A stretch of 7,607 nt of DNA from JBHHYN01 sp046757565 (GTDB taxonomy: Bacteria; Pseudomonadota; Gammaproteobacteria; Eutrophobiales; Eutrophobiaceae), in NCBI GenBank assembly GCA_046757565.1, contig JBHHYN010000130.1, forward strand, positions 1 to 7,607, given 5' to 3'. This document shows positions 1 through 5,009 of this stretch, piece after piece. Numbering within the stretch: the first letter of the stretch is position 1; each line of letters starts with the position of its first letter. Made by a program: the position numbers and the translations under genes. The notes beneath the pieces were generated by a model. The model was not told the DNA's origin. It made no database searches and saw only the letters and a program-made list of their open reading frames with translations.

Positions 1-161
1 CTCTACCTCCCGCGTCCCTGCGGTCGTCCTCCTTCCATGGAGTCGTCCCCCATCCCTGGAGTCGTCCAGACATTGTCTCGATTGCTGCTCGGTCTTCGTT
101 CCCGACGCGACTCTACCTCCCCCGTCCATGAGGTCGTAACACCTCCTTATATGGAGGCGTC
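1..161. repeat. C-rich short-repeat array with 19-bp period
   Basis: Five related 15-mers fit the loose consensus (G/T)TCC(A/C)TGGAGTCGTC. They lie at 14-28, 33-47, 52-66, 124-138 and 147-161. The first three are spaced exactly 19 bp apart, so 15-71 is a degenerate three-copy tandem of a 19-bp unit. A longer imperfect direct repeat links 1-27 with 111-137 (24 of 27 identical, both beginning CTCTACCTCCC). The last copy contains a small hairpin, CCTCC (142-146) pairing with GGAGG (153-157). The period is not a multiple of three and no convincing gene lies here, so this is a dispersed intergenic repeat rather than coding repeats. It sits just beyond the fchA stop codon and probably continues to the left of the window. 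Confidence 0.7.
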
Positions 162-178
162 TGTGGTTAATCAAATAT

Positions 179-802
179 TTAAAGTTTACTTTTGACCAGG
201 TTATAGACTTCTTCCGTCAGGCTATCCATGCCCGCTAAAACCTCTTGCAACTGCCCGCGTCTGTCCTCGACGAAGGCCTCATCCCTGATCCCCCCGATAT
301 TAATAGTGACATTCAAGGCTGCACTGCGCAGGGCAGCATGTGCCGCCAGTACCGCCACGCCGGCATCGCTGATAACGTTTTTATTGCCCTTCTCCGCCAT
401 CGGTTGCGAAAGTCTGATAACCTCTGCACAGAGCCTGGCACACGCGAGCGGGACATCGGCCGCTTCTTTCAGGGCCGTCTGGATTTTTTCACTCCTCGCC
501 GCCTTCTCTGTATCCGTCTCCTTTGGTAAACCATACGCAGCCATGACGTTATCGAAGACCTCGACATCCGCCCTGATCATCCCGGTCAAGCGCCGACGCA
601 AATCCTCCGATGTTGAGAGCAGTTCCTGTATCTCGTCCTCAACGTCTGCATAGTTTTTCTTGCCGACAGTAAGATTGGCTACCATGCTGACGAGCGAGGC
701 GCCCATCGCACCCATAATTGCCGCGGCACTGCCGCCACCCGGGGTTGAGGCCTTACTGGCGAGTTCATCCAGAAACAGCTGTACAGGTTTATCTTTAATC
801 AT
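179..802 (-). CDS. fchA: Methenyl-tetrahydrofolate cyclohydrolase (FchA)
   Basis: A cytosolic enzyme of 207 residues, the usual length for FchA. It interconverts methenyl-H4F and 10-formyl-H4F in the C1 pathway of methylotrophs. It belongs to the cyclodeaminase/cyclohydrolase (FTCD_C-like) all-helical family. Visible signatures are the N-terminal TPGGGSAAA (residues 20-28) followed by GAMGASLVSMVANLT, the DVEVFD segment (79-84) before AAYGLPK, NVISDAG (142-148) and LRSAALNV (158-165). By recall these match FchA of Methylorubrum extorquens closely over the whole length. I chose the ATG at 802-800 because GGAGG lies 4 bp upstream on the minus strand. The alternative ATG seven codons earlier lies upstream of that ribosome site and adds residues not expected in the family. 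It is transcribed divergently from mtdA, whereas in M. extorquens the two genes run in the same direction. No strong terminator is visible after the stop. Confidence 0.93.
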   Translation of the reverse strand: MIKDKPVQLFLDELASKASTPGGGSAAAIMGAMGASLVSMVANLTVGKKNYADVEDEIQELLSTSEDLRRRLTGMIRADVEVFDNVMAAYGLPKETDTEKAARSEKIQTALKEAADVPLACARLCAEVIRLSQPMAEKGNKNVISDAGVAVLAAHAALRSAALNVTINIGGIRDEAFVEDRRGQLQEVLAGMDSLTEEVYNLVKSKL

Positions 803-850
803 GCTTCCTCCGGTTTCACACAATTTCGGGAATATTAACTTCTATTTGCG

Positions 851-878
851 ATGATAACTATTGTATGGTTACTGTCAT
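851..878 (-). promoter_or_regulatory. Candidate sigma-70 promoter of fchA
   Basis: Read on the minus strand, ATGACA (878-873) matches the -35 consensus at 5 of 6 positions. TATCAT (856-851) matches the -10 consensus at 5 of 6, and the spacer is 16 bp. Transcription would start near 844, giving a leader of about 40 bases that contains the GGAGG ribosome site. An inverted pair, GTATG (863-867) and CATAC (876-880), overlaps the -35 and spacer and could be an operator. This is inferred from consensus matching only. Confidence 0.5.
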
Positions 879-950
879 ACTGTTTTATTGTGGCCGGTCT
901 AATCTTCAATTAACGTATTCAGTCGCTTTCAAACGATGGTGGCGATAAAG

Positions 951-980
951 TGGACGGCAGGATAATTATTTCTCTAGAAT
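951..980 (+). promoter_or_regulatory. Possible promoter of mtdA
   Basis: TGGACG (951-956, 4 of 6 matches to the -35 consensus) and TAGAAT (975-980, 5 of 6 matches to the -10) are separated by 18 bp. The predicted start near 987 would leave a leader of about 50 bases that is strongly AT-rich just before the ribosome site. Other AT-rich hexamers nearby, such as GATAAT at 961-966, lack a matching -35, so the assignment is tentative. Confidence 0.3.
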
Positions 981-1036
981 GCTGACTAAAGGGTAAAACT
1001 TGATAATAAACAAATAATTAATAAATGGGGGGAAGT

Positions 1037-1894
1037 ATGAAAAAATTACTGTTTCAACTGGATACCGATCCACATCCTGCCGTGTTCGATACAGTCGTCG
1101 CTTATGACGGCGGTGCGGACCATGTGATTGGGCATGGAAATTGTACTCCGGAGAATGTTCGCAGCCTGGTAGAAGGCGCCATCTTCACCCGGCCACCCAA
1201 GGAAAAAAAGAACACCGCCCTGTTCATCGGCGGTAGCGACATGGAAGCCGGTGAAGCGCTTCTGGAGGTCGTAAAAAAGGTATTTTTTGCAGACTTTCGC
1301 GTCTCCATCATGCTCGACAGTAATGGCAGTAATACCACTGCCGCGGCCGGTGTGGCAAAATTATTAAGCAGCAAGACACTCACGGGGAAAAAGGCCGTTA
1401 TCCTGGGCGGGACCGGTCCGGTCGGAAGACGTGCAGCAGTGATGATGGCAAATGAAGGCGCCAGTGTATCACTCAGTTCACGGCATAAGCCCAAGGCAAC
1501 GGAGGCATGCCAGAAAATTAAAGAGCGCTTCGGGATAGAGATTGAACCGATTGGCGCAGCGACAGATGATGAGCGCGGCGAAGCGATCAGGGACGCACAA
1601 ATCGTCTTTGCCACCGGGACAGCCGGTGTACAATTACTGGCTCCGGAACAGTGGCAGGATAACCCGAATCTCGAAATTCTGGCAGATGCCAACACCACGC
1701 CACCCCTGGGCATCGGTGGCACAGACATGATGGATCGGGGAGTAGAGAGAAGCGGCAAGATCATCTGGGGGGCCATAGGTTTTGGCGGTCTGAAGTTGTC
1801 GCTGCATCGCGCCTGTATCGCCAGGTTGTTTGAAAGCAACGATCAGATCCTCGATGCCGAAGAGATTTTCGCGCTTGCAAAGAACATGGCCTGA
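1037..1894 (+). CDS. mtdA: NADP-dependent methylene-H4F/methylene-H4MPT dehydrogenase (MtdA)
   Basis: A cytosolic dehydrogenase of 285 residues that oxidises methylene-tetrahydrofolate to methenyl-tetrahydrofolate with NADP, reversibly. M. extorquens MtdA also accepts methylene-tetrahydromethanopterin. The N-terminus has the MtdA-type FDTVVAYDGGADHVIGHGN block (about residues 17-35). It is followed by the pterin-domain signature DSNGSNTTAAAG (94-105), the Rossmann dinucleotide loop GGTGPVG (124-130) with SSRHK (147-151) at the place expected for NADP phosphate recognition, and PPLGIGG. The C-terminus ends in the conserved GGLKLSLHRACIARLFES segment. These features separate it from MtdB, which lacks the GGADH opening. 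I chose the ATG at 1037 because a G-rich ribosome site (GGGGGGAAG, 1027-1035) precedes it and MKKLLFQ is the family N-terminus. The ATG at 1025 has only AT-rich sequence upstream. It is divergent from fchA, whose product acts on the next step. Confidence 0.95.
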   Translation: MKKLLFQLDTDPHPAVFDTVVAYDGGADHVIGHGNCTPENVRSLVEGAIFTRPPKEKKNTALFIGGSDMEAGEALLEVVKKVFFADFRVSIMLDSNGSNTTAAAGVAKLLSSKTLTGKKAVILGGTGPVGRRAAVMMANEGASVSLSSRHKPKATEACQKIKERFGIEIEPIGAATDDERGEAIRDAQIVFATGTAGVQLLAPEQWQDNPNLEILADANTTPPLGIGGTDMMDRGVERSGKIIWGAIGFGGLKLSLHRACIARLFESNDQILDAEEIFALAKNMA

Positions 1895-1915
1895 CAAGAA
1901 TCCGGACTTATATAT

Positions 1916-3031
1916 ATGATAACTGCAACGACAATCCGTTTACTCATATCACGGGGTATACTGATCTTCACAAGCCTCTGGCTGACAACGGCAAACCTTG
2001 CCCTGGCAGACAGCTACGAAGAAGGCAGAAGCGCATACGTAAGCGGCGACTACAAACGAGCCTATACAATCCTGAAACCCCTCGCAGAGAGCGGCGATCC
2101 GGAAGCACAGAAAATCCTGGGGATCATGTTTGACTACGGTCATGGGGTCAAAAAGGACCCGCACAAGGCCCTGCAATGGTATATACGTTCCGCCGAGCAG
2201 GGCCAGCCCGCTGTTCAGTACCAGGTCGGCGCAAAGTATTTCCGCGGCGATGGAATTAAACAAGACTATGCTGAGGCCGCAAAATGGTGGGAACTGGCCG
2301 CCAATGGAGATCAAGCCGATGCCCAGTTCAACCTGGGCCTGATGTACTACCGCGGCCTTTCCATCAAACAGGACAACCTCAAGGCCGCAAGATTGTTTCA
2401 ACTTGCCGCCAAGCAGGGGCATGGCTATGCTCAATACAGTCTGGCCGTGATGTATTCATTCGGCGATGGAGTGGAAAAAAATTATGCCACGGCGTTAGAG
2501 TGGTTTCGTAAATCGGCGGAGCAGGGGATCGCACAGGCCCAGTTTAATATGGGGGTATACTACGAAAACGGTTACGCTGTAAAAAAAGAGCTGACAACTG
2601 CGAAAAAATGGTACGAGCGGGCGGCTGCGCAAGGGCTAAAGGAAGCAAAAGCAAAAATAGAGGAGCTGAAAACCGTCGATATGACGAAACCAGCCGCCAC
2701 GATGGCTGAATACTCAATCGATGAAATTCTGCCGGGGACAATCAGGCGTGAAGAATGGGTTCTTGGACAGCGGCCGGAAAGCTATACGTTACAGATTAGC
2801 AGTGTCACAAAGGAAAAAGATCTCGTTAATTTTTTAAAGAAAAACCATCTTGAATCCGACGCAGCTTATATTGAATTAGTAATTAATGGTGTCACGCGAT
2901 ATAACGCTTTCTACGGAGTCTATGATAATTATACAGAAGCCCGTCAGGCCCTGGAAGAATTACCCGATGTGCTTCGCAAGGCAAAACCCTGGGTGAGAAA
3001 TTTCAGTGTTTTACAGGCCATGCTGAACTAA
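1916..3031 (+). CDS. Secreted Sel1-like repeat protein with C-terminal SPOR domain
   Basis: A protein of 371 residues, predicted periplasmic. A signal peptide has basic residues R8 and R13, a hydrophobic stretch from about 14 to 30, and a likely cut after the ALA at 29-31. Residues 33-60 form a TPR/Sel1-like helical pair. Five Sel1 repeats of 36 residues follow (about 61-96, 97-132, 133-168, 169-204, 205-240), each with the pattern A-x-LG-x-x-Y-x-x-G-x-GV-x-K-x-x-x-x-A-x-x-W-x-x-x-A-x-x-G. A linker (241-286) leads to a SPOR-type domain (about 288-366): YTLQISSV, then TRYNAFYGVYDNYTEA, then WVRNFSVLQ. SPOR domains bind denuded glycan strands of septal peptidoglycan, and Sel1 repeats usually mediate protein contacts. 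A cell-wall scaffolding or division-associated role is therefore inferred. The gene starts 21 bp after mtdA with no terminator between them, so it is probably cotranscribed. The ribosome site is weak, but the start is fixed by the signal peptide. Confidence 0.85.
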   Translation: MITATTIRLLISRGILIFTSLWLTTANLALADSYEEGRSAYVSGDYKRAYTILKPLAESGDPEAQKILGIMFDYGHGVKKDPHKALQWYIRSAEQGQPAVQYQVGAKYFRGDGIKQDYAEAAKWWELAANGDQADAQFNLGLMYYRGLSIKQDNLKAARLFQLAAKQGHGYAQYSLAVMYSFGDGVEKNYATALEWFRKSAEQGIAQAQFNMGVYYENGYAVKKELTTAKKWYERAAAQGLKEAKAKIEELKTVDMTKPAATMAEYSIDEILPGTIRREEWVLGQRPESYTLQISSVTKEKDLVNFLKKNHLESDAAYIELVINGVTRYNAFYGVYDNYTEARQALEELPDVLRKAKPWVRNFSVLQAMLN

Positions 3032-3209
3032 TCAAGAACCATTGTTTTCCGCCCTTGACGATAAAACGGTCTGAACAGATGTTTCCAATTACCCTCATAT
3101 TCATAAACGGCACAAGATTCCCCGGCACAGCATGTCTGCCTTGGGATGACACGGGTTTCTCTTTCCAGGTTCTGTCACAACCAAAGATACGGGGATACGT
3201 GGAGTATAA

Positions 3210-3935
3210 ATGAAACGTTTCAAAGAAATTCTAAATGCCGGAGAAGGAGGGCTGCTCCAGATCTTTCATAAATTTGAAGATGAGCAAACACCACGGGAAA
3301 GAAGGCTTAAAACTTTGGAAAAAAAACTGCGGTTACGTCAAGAACAGATAGTTTGCGCGGTTGGATTCAACCCAAACGCACGTCAATTAACCGAAATTTT
3401 CCCCATATTAGGTTTTGAGACATTCGATGCGCTGGCACGGCAAAGAAATGACTGTTTCACGACAGATATCTACAAGCGCCTGACACTCGATAATATCCTC
3501 AGTATATATGCCGCAGTAAAAAATGACCCGGAAACCCTTCAAGTCATGCAATACCTGTTGAAGAAACGGCTGGAAAGCATTGAAGGCAAGATAGAGGCTA
3601 CCGTCAATTCAATGATCATTGAAAAATATAAAGCTGAAATGCGCACTATCTATAATGACAGCATTGCGACTATCGAGTTTACCGAGGAACGGCTGGACAG
3701 ACATGACAGCGGCTTTCGTGCGCTGCTGAATGAAGTCAATATTATCGTTGAAAGCAGGATCATTCCTGCAGGAGATATCTTTTTCAGGGACACGGTTTTG
3801 CCTGAGGAAAAAAGGAAAATACTAAATAAGGGTTTAATTCCACTGGACCTGATAGAATTGCGTATCGAGGATGAAAATGCTTCCGATGAAGAGAAACGGA
3901 TACTACATGATTATCTTGTTCATAACAGGGATTGA
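3210..3935 (+). CDS. Hypothetical protein, first of a tandem paralogous pair
   Basis: I do not recognise this family. The 241-residue product has no signal peptide or membrane segment. It is rich in charged residues and leucine/isoleucine, suggesting a soluble, mainly helical cytosolic protein. It aligns almost without gaps to the next gene. Shared blocks are IVCAVGFN (47-54), the EIF-x-x-x-GF stretch (63-69), TTDIYKRL followed by DNILSIY (94-100), RLESIE (120-125), Y-x-x-E-x-x-x-IY (140-148), FRALLNE (169-175), FFRD (191-194) with a following EEKRKI, and a closing SDEEKRILHDY. GGAG (3201-3204) lies 5 bp before the ATG. It is visibly more AT-rich than mtdA. The 178-bp gap after the Sel1/SPOR gene suggests its own promoter, but I see no convincing one. 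No catalytic motif is apparent, so a structural, adaptor or sensory role is possible but unproven. Confidence 0.75.
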   Translation: MKRFKEILNAGEGGLLQIFHKFEDEQTPRERRLKTLEKKLRLRQEQIVCAVGFNPNARQLTEIFPILGFETFDALARQRNDCFTTDIYKRLTLDNILSIYAAVKNDPETLQVMQYLLKKRLESIEGKIEATVNSMIIEKYKAEMRTIYNDSIATIEFTEERLDRHDSGFRALLNEVNIIVESRIIPAGDIFFRDTVLPEEKRKILNKGLIPLDLIELRIEDENASDEEKRILHDYLVHNRD

Positions 3936-3954
3936 AACGCGTGAGAAATAAACG

Positions 3955-4668
3955 ATGGTAAGTTTTACTGAACTTCTTACTGCCTCCGATGCCGAGCTTG
4001 TAAAAATCTTCTACAAGGTCAAGTCCAATCCCAACGATGATTTCATCATCAGGATCAATAAAGTGGCCGCCCAACTCGGGCTTAATCATTCACAACTGGT
4101 ATGTGCACTGGGTTTTAACATGCATATAAGGGACCTCTCGGATATTTTCTCTTCGGTAGGGTTCCGCTCTTATAAACTGCTTTCGTACCGTTGTAATGAG
4201 TTATTCAGCACGGACACCTATAACCAGCTTCCCGTAGATAATATACTGGATATTTATTCCGAGCGCATAGAAGATCAGCAGATCCTCGACTCCCTGCGCG
4301 GGATGCTGGGCCCGCGGCTGGAACATATTGAAGCAGACATAGACAAGAATGAAGATCCCGCCCATATCATCAGCTATCGCATGGAAATACATTCTATTTA
4401 TACCGCCGGTATAGTTGACCGGGCCTTCGCCGAAATCCGTATCGACAAGGACATCGGTAAATTCCGAATTCTCTCCAATGAAGCGAACGAAATGATCGCA
4501 GCCGGGTTTTTTCCACCCAGTAATCTGTTTTTTCTGGACTCACTCTCTCCCTCTGAAAAAAAAGCGCTGATTGAAAATCAACATATCGATACGGAGATAA
4601 TTAAAAACCGGTTACAAAATGCGAACATCAGCGTGGAAGAGAGAGAGATTCTGGAGGAATATATTTAA
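3955..4668 (+). CDS. Hypothetical protein, second of a tandem paralogous pair
   Basis: This 237-residue soluble protein of unknown function is homologous over its full length to the gene before it, with roughly one third identity by eye. Identity is higher in the central block from about residue 48 to 101: LVCALGFN (48-55), SDIF, VGF, LFSTDTY, DNILDIY (95-101). Further shared segments are RLEHIE (121-126), Y-x-x-E-x-x-x-IY (141-149), FRILSNE (170-176), FFLD (192-195), SEKK and SVEEREILEEY. There is no signal peptide or membrane helix. It begins 19 bp after the upstream stop, with a weak GTGAG ribosome site (3941-3945), which suggests one transcript. It ends five residues earlier than its paralogue in the alignment. 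Its TAA stop (4666-4668) coincides with the left end of the repeat element that follows, so the original C-terminus may have been altered. Confidence 0.75.
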   Translation: MVSFTELLTASDAELVKIFYKVKSNPNDDFIIRINKVAAQLGLNHSQLVCALGFNMHIRDLSDIFSSVGFRSYKLLSYRCNELFSTDTYNQLPVDNILDIYSERIEDQQILDSLRGMLGPRLEHIEADIDKNEDPAHIISYRMEIHSIYTAGIVDRAFAEIRIDKDIGKFRILSNEANEMIAAGFFPPSNLFFLDSLSPSEKKALIENQHIDTEIIKNRLQNANISVEEREILEEYI

Positions 4669-4843
4669 GGAATCTCTGAATAAGTACATTCCCGGATCAA
4701 GTCCGGGGCAGGCCCTGTACTTTTCAGGGCCCGTAAAGCAAAAATGCGATTTTTGCTTTACTCATAAAATCAATTGCTTAATGCAAATGATATTGGCAGT
4801 ACATCCCTATACTGCCGGAAACTCTGATTAAGTCAGAGTTTCC
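4669..4843. mobile_element. MITE-like element with terminal inverted repeats and five hairpins
   Basis: The ends form an inverted repeat: GGAATCTCTGA (4669-4679) against TCAGAGTTTCC (4833-4843), 10 of 11 matched. Pairing extends outward to 13 of 14 if TAA (4666-4668) and TTA (4844-4846) are included. The left end is also a direct repeat of 4817-4833 (15 of 17). Five hairpins are packed between: CCCGGA/TCCGGG (4691-4707), GGCCCTG/CAGGGCC (4711-4731), a perfect 13-bp stem with GCG loop (4733-4761), GGCAGTA/TACTGCC (4795-4816), and a perfect 11-bp stem (4817-4843). No transposase is encoded. Flanking TTAA and TTAT could be a decayed 4-bp target duplication of the YTAR type used by IS5-family elements, and the end sequence style also recalls that family. 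It may alternatively be a structured RNA or bidirectional transcription block. No hairpin has a proper U-tract. Confidence 0.5.
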
Positions 4844-4853
4844 TTATCCTGCC

Positions 4854-4883
4854 GTGACAGTTGATCATGATGATCACCATATT
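4854..4883 (+). promoter_or_regulatory. Possible promoter of the TonB receptor gene
   Basis: GTGACA (4854-4859) matches the -35 consensus at 5 of 6 positions and CATATT (4878-4883) matches the -10 at 4 of 6, with an 18-bp spacer. The Fur-like palindrome lies entirely within the spacer, the usual layout for iron repression. The predicted transcript would carry a leader of about 120 bases before the ATG at 5010. Confidence 0.35.
4862..4876. promoter_or_regulatory. Fur-box-like operator
   Basis: The sequence TGATCAT-G-ATGATCA is a perfect 7-1-7 palindrome. It matches 12 of the 14 arm positions of the Fur consensus TGATAAT-N-ATTATCA, and the two differences are symmetrical. It lies upstream of a TonB-dependent receptor, the class of gene most often repressed by Fur with iron. 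Perfect symmetry and context support an operator. Binding by Fur itself rather than another dimeric repressor is inferred. Confidence 0.55.
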
Positions 4884-5009
4884 AGGGAAAATCTCCCGAT
4901 ATTTTCTGCAGAATATCCGTTTTTTCAGGAAGTTCAAGCAGTTATCCTGTTAACTCCCACATCAGAGAGCCTGTTGTACGCAGTGAATAATCGTCATGCA
5001 ATCAATTTA

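Noticed and set aside
1..129. A minus-strand frame open from an ATG at 129 to the window edge (43 codons), with AAGGAGG upstream
   Set aside because: It lies wholly in the 19-bp repeat array, has Gly/Arg-rich low-complexity content, and the apparent ribosome site is part of a repeat unit. It probably stays open because of base composition.
228..653. Plus-strand open frames opposite fchA
   Set aside because: They are serine/alanine-rich shadow translations with no motif. fchA on the minus strand explains the open reading.
852..866. A second Fur-like site overlapping the fchA -10 region
   Set aside because: Only 10 of 14 arm positions match and the symmetry is poor. There is no reason to expect iron control of a C1 enzyme.
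1102..1839. A long minus-strand open frame of 245 codons opposite mtdA
   Set aside because: mtdA is certain on the plus strand from family motifs. The opposite frame shows no recognisable domain and is a coding shadow.
3055..3083. TTGACG at 3055-3060 as a -35 for the paralogue pair
   Set aside because: No acceptable -10 hexamer lies 16-18 bp downstream, and the site is about 150 bp from the start codon.
4619..4831. A 70-codon plus-strand frame across the hairpin-rich element
   Set aside because: It overlaps the end of the second paralogue and runs through palindromes, with no ribosome site or recognisable protein.
4817..4843. The 11-bp stem as a rho-independent terminator for the paralogue pair
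   Set aside because: The stem is only moderately GC and is followed by TTATCC rather than a U-tract. The sequence is better explained as the end of the repeat element.
4854..5009. An N-terminal extension of the TonB receptor starting at the GTG at 4854
   Set aside because: It would put 52 residues before a good signal peptide, has no ribosome site, and would overlap the promoter and Fur-like operator.
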